This document shows, in pieces, positions 22,967-33,439 of a stretch of 64,000 bases of DNA. The notes beneath the pieces are model-generated. The model did not search any database. It was not told where the DNA came from and saw only the letters and a program-made list of their open reading frames with translations. The stretch covers positions 157,438 to 221,437 of the forward strand of contig NW_003314272.1 of the NCBI RefSeq assembly GCF_000143415.4, written 5' to 3'. The stretch's first letter is position 1; every line of letters starts with the position of its first letter. The position numbers and the translations under genes were made by a program. The stretch comes from Selaginella moellendorffii (taxonomy: Eukaryota > Streptophyta > Lycopodiopsida > Selaginellales > Selaginellaceae).

Positions 22967-23019
22967 AAGTTTGTTTTGGGAGGGACAGATGTAGCAGCAG
23001 AAAACGTGTTTCACGCCGT

Positions 23020-23780
23020 CTATCTTCGCATCAAAAGGACAACCGTGTGTGCAGCAATGCTCCGATTCTCACCGAGGCTGTCAACCTTTTCGTGCGTTTT
23101 GGCCTTGATATTGATTACAGACGGGTGCACTCCGAGAAGACTGCAAAGGTTGGCTCGGATTTCTTCTTTGTGTGGGCTTAACTTTGGCCTTTGCAGGATC
23201 AAGGTGGCGTCGAGGTTTCCCAGCTCGTATCCGGCTTCATGCATGCGCTTCACCTGAAGATCTCTACGTTTACATGGAGGCAAACAGAATGACGACGGGC
23301 TTACCGCTTCTTTCACGAAAACAGAGGAAGCTGCTCCACGCCATCTGGGATCTGTGTCCGGGAAGAGCTGTCCGATATCCGGCAACGAAAGTGCACCTAG
23401 GATGGCGTCCACAACGCAGTGTAGCAACACATCACCTGTGCAGTTCAAAGTTTGAGACAACGAAAATAACAACACCCATGGGTTTAAAAGAACAGGATGA
23501 CAACTCTACCATCGGAGTGAGCTTCGCATCCGCGATCGTGAGGAATGTCTATTCCACCAATCGTGAGGGGCAGTCCGGGTTCCAGCCGATGCAAGTCAAA
23601 GCCGTGTCCAACTCGGAAGGGGAGCACAGGTGCACTTATGGAAGCCGTTCTTCCGGTTTCGACTTCCACGGTCGTCGTTGATGCGCAACAAATGGTTCCA
23701 CGAGCTGCTCTGGAAACTCTCCTGCTCAGCTCGACCCTGCTCGGACTACGAGCGAACGATTCAACGCCATCGTAAAACAT
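23020..23780 (-). CDS. ISPF: 2-C-methyl-D-erythritol 2,4-cyclodiphosphate synthase (IspF/MDS)
   Basis: Fifth enzyme of the plastid MEP pathway; it converts CDP-ME-2-phosphate to the cyclic diphosphate and releases CMP. Three exons on the minus strand. The first ~55 residues (MFYDGVESFARSPSRVELSRR...) are a likely transit peptide. Catalytic core: RVGHGFDLHRL (metal-binding Asp and His), GCEAHSDG joined to DVLLHCVVDAILGAL (second metal His), IGQLFPDTDPRWRGA, then LDATLILQRPKLSPHKEEI and IKAKTHEKVDSLGEN (CMP-binding). It ends AAHTVVLLMRR. Length and order match the family. Both introns are short. With GGPPS at 14461 it gives two plastid isoprenoid genes about 8 kb apart, with other genes between. 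Confidence 0.95.
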
Positions 23781-24211
23781 GCGCTCGCTAGAATGAATTC
23801 ACCACCAAAGCTCTCGGAAATTCGGGCTTACCCACAAGTCGCTGCTCGAATTTCCTTGTGCTGGAACAGAGACGAAGCCGCCGCCAAGGACGTCCCTTGT
23901 TGCATCATGGTCGCCATTCTCCTGCTCTCTTACCTAGAGAGTCGCAATGCTGCTGCCATGGCTTATAAAAGAGGGATTTTTGGAGCATACGACGACGACT
24001 GGTTGGAGCACGAGATTCGATCCACGGGGATATTCGATTCCTCGTTCGTTGTTCGATCATCCGCCGGCAACTCGAGGATTTCCGGTTCGTTGTTTTCGAT
24101 TTCATGTTGTTTTTTTTTTCTTCTCGCAGAACAAAGCAAGCCTTGGAAGATACCACTTCTATTCGATACCCGAGGATATTCCATATCCCGTTCGTGTGTT
24201 CATGACTGGTC
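23781..24211. promoter_or_regulatory. Divergent promoter region of IspF and GST
   Basis: 431 bp between the two starts. A TATA-like TTATAAAA sits at 23963-23970 in the + sense. Two ~30-bp imperfect copies of GGATATTC(G/C)AT..C(C/T)CGTTCGT lie at 24028-24060 and 24174-24205. A TTT-run followed by CTTCTCGCAG (24110-24129) could be the end of a leader intron of the GST gene. Confidence 0.4.
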
Positions 24212-25659
24212 ATGGCTATGGCGCTTGCTAGCTGCGCTCCAGCAGTCTCAGGTTCGCTTTCGTCCGTTAAATGTCCTTTCCTTTTGTCATGTGTTATGTT
24301 TCTTCTGCATAGGGAGATCCATCTCTGCCAGCGGTAGCATTGCATCTCGGAAGAAAAGATTCCATTGCATGGCTTCGACTGCAGAGGTTTCTAGCTGGGA
24401 AGAATTGTCGGAGAAAGTATCGAGACTGCCGGGATACAATGCAGCGGCAGCAGCTGCCAGGCTCCCAAACGTTCAACAGCGGGATTTTGGTGATACAAGC
24501 ATCGCACAGGTTGTTTTCTACAGGGACAACTCGTCCTGGTGCCCGTATTGCCAGAGAGTGTGGCTGCAGCTTGAAGAAAAGAGGATTCCTTACAAGGTTG
24601 AAAAGATAAACATGAACTGCTATGGACCGAAGCCTGCATGGTATCTCGAGAAGGTACCTTCTGGACTGCTTCCAGCTCTAGAGCTCAAAGGCCGGCTTTT
24701 GACAGAGTCTCTGGACATAATGCTGATACTGGAAGAGGCTTTTCCGGAACGCCATCCTCTTTTGCCACCCAAAGGTTCTCCCAAAGCGAACGCCGTGGAC
24801 GGCTTGCTGAGACTGGAGCGACTTCTCGCTGGCGCGTGGCTGAGCAGGCTGAGAAGCTTTTGGACGAAACCCGGACAGTTCGAACGTGCAATGGACGACG
24901 TTGATGGCGCTCTTGCGAAGTTCGGTGGCCCATTTTTCCTCGGTGACACGGTAAGCTCTCACACACCGAAGTAGAAGTTTGAAACTGATTATAACGCTGT
25001 TTCCTCCACAGTTTTCTTTGGTGGACGCTGTTTATGCTCCTTTCCTAGAGAGAATCGCTGCCAGCATGCCTTACTGGCAAGGAGTTATGATCCGAGGTGA
25101 GACTCGGTGGCCTCATCTGCAGGCCTGGTTTGATGCCATGGACGCGAAGCCAAGTTATCAGGCCGTCAAGTCGGATGACTACACTATAACTCACACGTTG
25201 GAGCCTCAAATAGGAGCTTGCAGAGCACTCCCGGCTGGCGAGGCATACAGAGCCAAAGTTGATGGGAAAGATGGAAGCTGGGATTTGCCACTAAAAGCAG
25301 AAGTGACAGCGTGGGGACGAGAGGAGGGAAATGGGAATAAAGCGGAGGCAGCACAGACTCTTGTTGACAACAACGCAGCAGTGGTCGGTTTCGCTCTCCG
25401 AGCCCTCAACAGCGATGAAAAGTATCGGGAATCTGTGGATTTGGGATTCCGATGTGTGGCGCAAGCTCTGGTTGACGGAGTTGAAAGTGCAACTCCTCCT
25501 GCTGTTCCTCAGCATTTTTCCAGAGAGGTGGCGAAAGCCGCTGCATATCTGCGAGACAAAGTCGGCGTACCTCGTGATTTGAGCTATCCGGCGGCCAGAC
25601 AGCTCCGAGCTCATTTGCACTGGCTGGTAAAGGCGCTGGGATCGGAGCTCTACCAGTAG
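24212..25659 (+). CDS. Plastid-targeted glutathione S-transferase with CPYC site and long C-terminal extension
   Basis: Three exons: 24212-24251, 24313-24950, 25012-25659. The start MAMALASCAPAVS leads a Ser/Arg-rich transit peptide (SGRSISASGSIASRKKRF). The GST N-domain has VVFYRDNSSWCPYCQRVW: a Cys-type CPYC active site as in glutaredoxin-like GST classes (lambda, DHAR, iota), not the Ser of tau/phi. Next come KVPSGLLPALELKG and LTESLDIMLILEEAFP (glutathione contact), and an all-helical C-domain with FFLGDTFSLVDAVYAPFLERI. About 150 extra residues follow the GST fold (from about LEPQIGACRALPAGEAYRA) without a motif I know. An iota-type GST, reported from non-flowering plants and cyanobacteria, is my best guess for the class. 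Confidence 0.85.
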
Positions 25660-26215
25660 GGAGATTCCATACAAGAAGAGTTTTCCAGGTCTGATACGTT
25701 TCTACACTCCCCGAGGCTAAAGAGTTTTCTCTTTGCAGGAGCGCAGAACACGTTGGAAGCTGCCACAATTTTAAGCTCGAGAACCAAAATGCGTAAACTT
25801 TTGGAGACAGCACCCTGATTTCGTCTGGCTCAAATCTGTCTCACTGGATAGATTAAATCGTCTAAGCAACCGCAGCAGTCACTTCGCAGGATTGGCAGCA
25901 GCATGGGAGACTAGACGAGCGGGAAAGCAAGAGACTTTTTGGAAGTTTGGTGTGAGGTGATTGCAAGGGGATGCGACAAGCAGGCTGGAATCTCATGTTC
26001 TCTGGACTGTATGAACTCGGAGCTTGCCAAAGGCTTCCAGGTATGAAATCGAGCCCGGTTGGTGCACAAAGCACTATGCAAGCGACTGTGACCAGCCAAC
26101 CTCGAATTTAGACTTGCCTCTCCCTTTGTAAGTTCGTAGCACAGGACGCTTTCGCTTTCATTTTTGTTTCCTCACTGTTTATTCTCGTCTTTGCCGGTAG
26201 CTTCGGTTTAAGTCA
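25660..26215. other. Intergenic DNA after the GST gene
   Basis: Contains the likely GST 3' UTR. Small open frames on both strands show no protein-like features. A possible 5' leader with TTTGTAAGTTC and CCGGTAG (26120-26200) would belong to the weak gene that follows. Confidence 0.4.
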
Positions 26216-26826
26216 ATGGCTCAACAGTGGTATGTTTTTGGAATTCATTTTGAGAGTGTGATCCGTGCAGGCAGGAATGCCGAACAGGAAAGTTGTCCAA
26301 GCTCAGGAAGAGCGTTGGCGGCCTAGAGGCACGTCTTTTGTACGTGTCTGGCTTCAGGCTACGTGATGAGAAGATTCAGCGGATCATGCAGCGTCGACTG
26401 TCCCTGTCAAGAAGTAGCTCGTAAGTTACGTTGCCGGTTTTTCGTTCGATTGGCTTGATAATTTGTTAGCTAACAAACATGCCCCTTATTTGGTTCTTTT
26501 GATCTCGGATCAATCGATCCAGTGATGGTGGCTGCGGTCAATTTTCTCTAGTTGTTAAGCTACCGATTTCGTGGCTTTACGGCCTTGTCTCAGCGATCTC
26601 CATTCGTGCATTCATTTATTTGCAAGGGAATGAGAATGATGGTGGTGATATCTTGCAAGCGATCTATCGCTGGGCTACCATTTATCATTGTCAAGGCGGT
26701 GAAAGAAAGCGAACGAGAGGGAAGCGACGTTCTTGTTTGGGCAAGAACATGGCACAGTCATGGATGATCTCTAATCGTGCTAATAAGAAGCATAGGTGCG
26801 CTGATAAACTGGATTGTGCGATCTAA
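26216..26826 (+). CDS. Weakly supported small hypothetical gene
   Basis: ATG at 26216, then exon 1 of 14 nt, a possible 41-bp intron (26230-26270, GTATGT..GTGCAG) and an exon encoding CRTGKLSKLRKSVGGLEARL and DEKIQRIMQRRLSL, a basic helix-rich peptide. This exon either stops at TAA 26422-26424 or uses the perfect donor GTAAGT at 26421. The donor would join it to an exon near 26522 that runs open to TAA at 26824-26826, including DILQAIYRWATIYHC and a basic tail. No family is recognised. The strong donor and open joined frame are the only support. Confidence 0.3.
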
Positions 26827-26949
26827 AAACTATATGACAAAGAGACAAAGATCAAACTCGCGAAAACTTTGGAAGCACTCCTCTCGCAAGTTGTTAAACA
26901 AGCTTCCTTGAAATGTTCCAAGAGCACAAACAAGTCGAGTTAAAGAACA

Positions 26950-27030
26950 GTAACTCCACGGCACAGGCTTCGAACCCACGACCGTCTTGTCCGCCAGCGA
27001 GTAAGGCGGGAAAGGTTTTACCGCCACAAG
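26950..27030 (-). other. tRNA-like B-box sequence, probably a decayed tRNA or SINE head
   Basis: On the minus strand GTGGGTTCGAAGCC matches a polymerase III B box, preceded by ACAAGACGGTC and, further up, TGGCGGTAAAACC in the A-box place. The T stem would hold only two good pairs and no acceptor stem closes, so a working tRNA is unlikely. Confidence 0.3.
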
Positions 27031-27681
27031 TTTTTAACCCGGGGTTGAGGTGAAGCAAGCAGCAAGGCTAACTAACAAGGCAATATTTTTCCACCGCATT
27101 CAATCTGCCGTTCGTTTATTTAAAGAAAAGCCCGCTAACAAACCGAAAGTATTGTCTGGGAAGGAAAGAATACCTCCATAATGTAGTCGTCTACGTAGTT
27201 TTACCTTTTTCTACGTTTTAGCGCAAAGTGAAAAAGGAAGGAGGCGATTTATTTTGATCCTTCTCTCGTGTGTCTAGTCTGTGTTGAGTGTTGGCATCCC
27301 TGCGCTTGAGTCGGCGCTTTGCCTGCTCCCCCTGTGCCCTACCCTCCCTTTCCACAGCACGGGCAGCGCCTCGGATTCCTCACGGATGATCGCTTTCCAG
27401 CCGCTGGAGGAGGCGCAGCATCGCTAGCGCCAGGGCCAGCGCGGCGCCAGCAGCAGCAGCAGTGAGCGCGCCAGCGGCAGCGATCTAATCGCGACGAGGC
27501 TATCGGCATTGGATTGGAGCGCGCCCGCGCTTCTGATCGTCCCTCTTCTCAGCCTGGAAGAATGTATGAGTAGCAAGGGGCGGGAGCTCGAGGGCTTTGC
27601 GAATTCGAGGTAGGGGCAAATTTCGTGATTTCGTGATGACGAGAATTACAGTGGCAATGTTGGTTGTTCGCAGGGTGTGCA
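27031..27681. other. Leader and promoter region of the filament-like protein gene
   Basis: About 650 bp. Near 27360-27490 it is rich in GC and CAG/CGG runs (GCGCAGC, CAGCAGCAGCAG), as expected for an untranslated leader. The ATG at 27682 is preceded by GTTCGCAGGGTGTGCA, which may be the end of a leader intron. No other gene is seen. Confidence 0.4.
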
Positions 27682-30324
27682 ATGGATCGCCGGAGCTGGC
27701 CTTGGAAGAAAAAGTCCTCGGAATCCAAAACTCACGACCTTCCTTTGGAGTCGTCGACTGTTATCTCCTCACGGAGCCATCAGTACCACGATGAGCAGTA
27801 CCAGCAGGTCCTCCTTTGTGTGTGATTTCTTCTCCGCGCATTTCTTATCGGTGGTTTGGTTTTCCCCTTCCAGGCGACGAGGAGCTTTCTCGAAAAGCCC
27901 GTAGATGATCCCGCTGTTGCTCTCCAGCACTGCCAGGAGAAATCCAGGATCTTGAGTGAGAAATTGTCTCTCGCTCTCACGGAAATCACTTCAAAGGATA
28001 ACTTGGTCAAGCAGCATGCAAAAGTGGCTGAAGAAGCAGTCTCAGGTAGCTCTCTATTCTTTCTTTTTTCCTTCTTTCCTTCCATCCAGAGTGTAGTCAT
28101 GTCAAAATTCTCTCGTGGTACCAGGTTGGGAAAAAGCTGAGACCGAGGCGGCCAACTTGAAGAAGCAGCTGGACGCCTCAACGCAGAAAAATGTGTCTTT
28201 GGAGAACCGGCTGGCGCACTTGGATGGGGCACTCAAGGAATGCATGCGCGAGCTGAGAAGCGTCCGTGAGGAGCACGAACAAAAGCTACAGGAAACGCTG
28301 GTTAAGAAGGCCAAGGCGTGGGAAAAGGTGAGACAGGAAATGGAGGCCAAGCTTGCGGCTGCAAACGACAGGGCTATCGAATCGGAGGCACAGAAGCATG
28401 CGCTGAACAGGTCTCTCCAAGAGCGCGCCAAGGCCATCTCCGAGCTAACCGAGGCAAAAGCTCGCGCGGAAGTACAAGCCAATGTAACGCAAGTCCAACG
28501 GGAAGAGGTCGAGAAAGCTTGCGCTGCACTCAAGTACGAAGTCCAGGTTCTAACGAAAGAGGTCGAGATACGCAACGACGAGAAGGATTACAACAAGAAG
28601 ATGGCCGACGTAGTGAGCAAGCAGCAACTGGAAAACGTCAAGAAAATTGCCAAGCTAGAAGCTGAGTGCCAGAGGCTTAGGGGACTAGTACGGAAAAAAC
28701 TACCAGGTCCGGCTGCTGTGGCGCAGATGAGGCTGGAGGTTGACGGGAGCATTAACTCGAGATCAAAATCCATGGGAGCTAGAGTGCCATCTCCCATAGC
28801 CGCAGCGGATTCTGGAGAGGAGGCTTGGCAGGCTGACAACAAAGAAAACGACGCGCTATCGGAGCGACTGCTGGCTATGGAGGAGGAAACTAAGATGCTG
28901 AAAGAAGCCCTGACAAAGAAGAACCAGGAGCTCCAGTCGGCGCGGCTCATGTGTGCGAAAACTGCGAGCAAGCTATCCCTCGTTGAAGAGCAGCTGGAAA
29001 GATCACAGGGACCAGCGGAAGCTGGTGGGACGAAAGCGAAGGCTAACAGCAACGGGAATACGTCTGCCGATAGCTGGGCATCTGCTTTAGTAGCTCAGCT
29101 GGAACAGTTCAAGAAAGGAAAGGACGGCTCATTGCACTCTGAAAAGCTTTTCGAGTCGTCAAACTTTGATCTCATGGACGATTTCACTGAGATGGAAAGG
29201 TTGGCAACGACTTCGTTCGAGAGCACGACGGATTGCTCCGGCAACGTGGACGAGTCGGATGGGGACGCTGAATTCAACAACTGTATCGTGCTGCAAGGTG
29301 ACAACGCCAAGCTCAAGGCCGAGAGGGGAAGCATGGAGCAGGAGCTGAGCTCGGCCAACGAGCGGATCGAGCGGCTCAAGGCGCAGCTGTCCGAGTCCGA
29401 GCAGCTCGTGTCAACTTTACGTGTGCAGCTTGCGTCCATGGAAGAGTCCAAGCAACTGGCCGAGAATCAGCTGGCAGCGATGGCTAACGTGAAAGACGAG
29501 CTGGAATCGAAAGTCCGGGCTTCGTGCGCAGAGATGGGACATTTACAGGAAAAGATTCTGGCTCTAGAGAACGAGCTCCAAGAGCAACGACATCGGCATG
29601 AGCAAGTAATGAGCAGCGTACAATCGCACGTCTCACAGTAAGTGTTCGTTTGCTTTCTCTGAAAATGACTCGCTAATAACTTTGTATCAGGGGAGGAGCT
29701 TCCGAAAACTCTGATCCCGGGCGTTTGCAAGTAAGTGAGAGTGACGTCTTTCCTTCTTTCTCTGATCGAACGAAAGCTTACAAACTTTTTGGGACGCAGG
29801 AACGAGAGATTGCGGCAGCCGCTGAAAAGCTAGCCGACTGCCAACGAACTATCATGGCCCTGGGAAAGCAGCTCCACTCGCTCTCGGTTCCGACGGGCTC
29901 GTCCTCCAAGGGATCCCTCGATTTTTCCGAGACGTCCATGTCACCAGCGGACGCAAGCCATCATCAGCGTCGGCCGGAGGAGTCTTTCGCTCTAAAGCCC
30001 GAAGCAATCCACTCGGAGAGCGATGACGAGGAGCTCCAATGGAAAGTCCAACGCTCGGCCAGTGACATGAGTCGGCTCAGGAGCGTTGCTCGAGAGAACA
30101 TCCGGAGGCAGGAAATCTACTGGAGCTCTGCCTTGTCGCCGGAGGCTGCGGCATCGTCGCTCGATAGCAGCAACAGCAGCACCACCACCACCAACGGTGA
30201 GAAGCAGCAAAGCCAGAGGAAGCTGAGCCAGGATGGAGATTTCTTCGCGTGCTCGCCGGCGTCTGCTTACTCCAAGAACTCGGGATTCAGCAGGTTTTTC
30301 CATCGCAGAGCGAGCCTTCACTGA
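27682..30324 (+). CDS. FPP: Filament-like plant protein (FPP), coiled coil
   Basis: Family of long coiled-coil proteins of land plants (DUF869), linked in other plants to microtubules and cell walls. Starts MDRRSWPWKKKSSESK, the hallmark N-terminus. Exons 27682-27807, 27874 to about 28049, about 28125-29637, a short one near 29690, and a last one to 30324. Hallmarks: LDGALKECMRELRSVREEHEQKLQ, CQRLRGLVRKKLPGPAAVAQ, and a second coiled-coil block (NAKLKAERGSMEQELSSANERI). The C-terminal part is Ser-rich (SSNSSTTTTNG) and ends SRFFHRRASLH. Length (about 790 residues) is on the short side for the family. Introns are 50-80 bp. Confidence 0.93.
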
Positions 30325-30470
30325 AGCTAGAGGCTGTACGATAGTGGAGTTTTGAAGCTGTGTAAAAAAGATGGTAATAACTTCCCTTCGTTTATCGGAA
30401 GACCGTCTTCCTTGCGTAAAGAAAGATTTCTCTTTGCTGCTCCTTCAGTGTACAAAAGAATCGTGTTTGT

Positions 30471-31769
30471 CTACTTGAGCTTCGAACAGAAATCTGGGAG
30501 GTCTAGAACTTGGACGCGAGTGATAGCAGCTGCTGCCTCGCGTTCCGCCGGTGTGTTGTATCCCCAGTTACCTGGAACGAGTGGAAGTTCTTTTCTAGCC
30601 AAAGAAATCGAGCAGACATACCAAGGTACAAGTTCCATCTGTCAAGAGCGGGGTCCTTGATCACATTATGAAGTGTGGCCAACCTGTCTTCCACAAAACT
30701 GGGAAAGAAAGGTGATAATTTTCATTAGAACAAGGAGAGCATCACGATCTTACTGGAGAATCATTCCCTGGTGCTCTGGACGACTTTGGAGTTGCTTCAA
30801 TACCTCCACCTTCGGCCTGGAACAAAACCGAAGCTAGATAATATAGAAAAGATTTCGAACTTTATACCCAGTGCCAAGACCAAATATTTTGTCTGTAGGA
30901 AAATCGACACCACCTAGCTCTTTAAGCAATGTTGCAGCGAAACGAGCCTGGAAAAAAGCGTTTTGCATTTCTAAAGACTCTTTCTTGGGGCGAGTACCTG
31001 CTTTGTAGTAACAATAAAAACTTGAGACGTCGCGAACTTCAAAGAATCAGCTGTTCCAGGGTAGAACCTGCAACGCAGAATTTTGTCACTGAAGTAGTAG
31101 TGCGTGACTCGATTCTTAAAATCATAATATCATACCTGTTTGCACTGATCCAAGTCCCGAGGTCTTTCGAGATCCATTCGTCTCTCACTTTGCCAAAAAG
31201 CTCAACCAGCTCGTCTCTACTGGCTTCACCCCATTCCTTCATCAGCACAGGCTTGAGCTTCTCCCAATTCTCCAAGACTCCTTCCACTGTCAATCCATTC
31301 ACCACCTGTGGATAGATTTTCACTCTGGAGAAACAAAGTAGAAACAGCAACTAGAGTTCTTACCGAGGATTTTCCACGGTGAGGTTCCTTGAGCTCCAGC
31401 AACAATCTCACCAGCAGAACATTCTCATAGCCAGTTTCTACAACTGGTCTAACCTGGAAAAGGAAAGAGAAGAGAAAAAAAAGGAAGAATGGCTGCCTGT
31501 TTGATTCGAAGGAAACGATCGCCTTACAGTCCGCATGCTGTCGAGAATCCATGCATCCGTCTCAGCGCTCACATTCGCGAAAAGCTCCGGCCATCTCAAT
31601 TTCGCGGCCTGCAAGAGAAACCACACTTGGAAGCACAATCTCAAGAGGAGGAGCGTGTCGATCGATCAGGACTTGCGCCTACCTTGAGCGCCGAAATGGA
31701 GCTCTCTCCGCAGCTGTCGCAGAGAACGCCGTCAAAATCCAGAGCGTAGAGGTGAGCTCCTTCTGCCAT
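30471..31769 (-). CDS. HAD-superfamily hydrolase-like protein, copy 1
   Basis: Seven or eight short exons on the minus strand. Starts MAEGAHLYALDFDGVLCDSCGESS; DFDGVLCDS is the HAD motif I with the nucleophile Asp and the +2 Asp. It continues KLRWPELFANVSAETDAW, RPVVETGYENVLLVRLL, DELVELFGKVRDEWISKD and FVEDRLATLHNVIKD (acidic motif IV region), and ends WGYNTPAERE and DFCSKLK, TAG at 30471. The substrate is unknown; plant relatives are annotated only as HAD-like. It is a close paralogue of the next gene, with the same exon layout and the same ends, arranged head to head 47 bp apart. Confidence 0.88.
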
Positions 31770-31816
31770 AGCTGACAAAGTAAATAGAAAAATAGGGTTC
31801 TTCGTCTAGCTAGGCA
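31770..31816. promoter_or_regulatory. 47-bp interval between two head-to-head HAD genes
   Basis: Only 47 bp separate the two ATG codons. It holds an A-rich run and ATAGGGTTCTTCG in the + sense (telo-box-like). There is no room for two separate promoters, so the core promoter must be shared or overlap coding sequence, unless one start is misplaced. Confidence 0.6.
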
Positions 31817-33080
31817 ATGGCGGAGCATCTCTACGCCTTGGATTTCGACGGTGTGCTATGCGACAGCTGCGGCGAGGCATCGATCGCTGGCCTGGAGGTT
31901 TGTAATCATCCGATCGATTGAATGTGTGCTTTTTCGTCGTTGATTCATGTGAAGTTCATCAGGCCGCGAAGCAGCGATGGCCAGAGCATTTCAAGCGCGT
32001 CGACGCACAGCGCGAGGCCGAGATTCTCGAGAGAATGCACACGGTAAGATGAATCGACGGGAGTCCATGCATTGAAATTTGGATCGCAGGTAAGACCAGT
32101 GGTGGAGACGGGTGACGATTTCTTGCTACTCGCTCGTGTGCTGGCCAAAGTCGAAAATGGAACCTCGGTAAGATTTTTTATTTTTATTTTTATTTTTGTC
32201 TTTGTTCGTGCTGTTCTAGAGCAAAGTTCTTTCGTATTCCAATGTAGATTGCGTCTCACCTCGACGAGGAGAACATCCTCGAGTCTTGGACCGAGTCGAT
32301 AAAGCGATCGTTTATGGAAGAGATTGGAGAAGCACGCCACAAGCAGGAGCTGGAAGATCTTCTGGGAAGCGTGAGGGACGCCTGGATCTCGCGTGATGTA
32401 CACGGATGGCTCAAGACTAACAGGTGCTTTCACGTTTTTTCTCCGGCTTGAGATTTCTAACACACGGACTCCAGGTTCTACCCAGGAATCTCGGATGCAA
32501 TCAAGTTCTCCTCGTCCAAACTGTTTATCGTTACTACGAAGGAGGTATTTATCTATGCAGCTTGTCTTGAGTGATGAATCCCTCTTCCAGGCGAGGTTTG
32601 TGACAATGTCACTCAAGGAGCTGGCAGGAGTGGACTTCCCAGAGGAGAATATATATGGACTGGGATCCGGGTATTTTACTGCTTTCTTTCTCAGACGTGC
32701 GTTTATATATTTTCTTCCAGTCCTAAGGTTGAGGTATTGAAGAAACTCCAGAACCGGGCAGAGCACCGAGGAATGACACTTCAGTACGTGTGATTTTGTT
32801 TCGATTTTACGTGCACTCAACCTTTTTGTTTCGTTGCTCCAGTTTTGTGGAGGACAGGCTTTCAACCTTGTTGAATGTGATCGATGATCGAGTGTTGAAT
32901 AATTGGAACTTGCACCTTGGTGAGCATGAGAATCACATGTCGATTACGAAAATAAAGTTTTGCGTCTATCTGTTTGCAGCTAGCTGGGGTTACAACACTC
33001 CCACAGAACGGGAGGAAGCTTCAAAAAAACCGCGCATCGAAGTACTGGAATTGGCGGACTTTTGCTCCAAACTGAATTGA
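31817..33080 (+). CDS. HAD-superfamily hydrolase-like protein, copy 2
   Basis: Eight or so short exons on the + strand. Starts MAEHLYALDFDGVLCDSCGEAS, with motif I Asp residues intact. It continues KQRWPEHFKRVDAQREAE, RPVVETGDDFLLLARVLAK, ELEDLLGSVRDAWISRD, the FIVTTKEARF region (motif II, Thr), EENIYGLGSGPKVEVLKKL (motif III region Lys) and FVEDRLSTLLNVIDDRVL (acidic motif IV). It ends WGYNTPTERE and ADFCSKLN with TGA at 33078-33080. All HAD signature residues seem present, so it should be an active enzyme. It arose by inverted duplication together with copy 1. It differs from copy 1 in the segment after RPVVETG, which is shorter here before the SIASHLDEENILESW block. Confidence 0.9.
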
Positions 33081-33439
33081 CTCGGACCGATCTCTGTCGT
33101 CTACACTGTTCGGGGAATCGGGCTTGGTGGAGACGACAAATCTTGTAGCGACTCCAAACTTCGGCTTCTAGCAAACGCAAAGGATCTAGATTACGGGGCA
33201 CGGAACAGGTTATTTCCAAAGATACGCAAAACCAGCAGCCTTCATCAAGCAGCTTATCAGGGAGGATTTTTCGCGTCTTTCCAAGGTTGGGAGCCGTCTC
33301 AAGAATGTGGTGGGTCAGCAGTGACTAATTTTCTTTCGTTTTGCAGAAGCAAAAATGCATCTTTGCTGGCTATGGCCGTGTGTGTGAAGAAGTCAGGGGG
33401 GAAGGATTCCACAGCAGGAGCGTTCACCTGGTAACGTCC

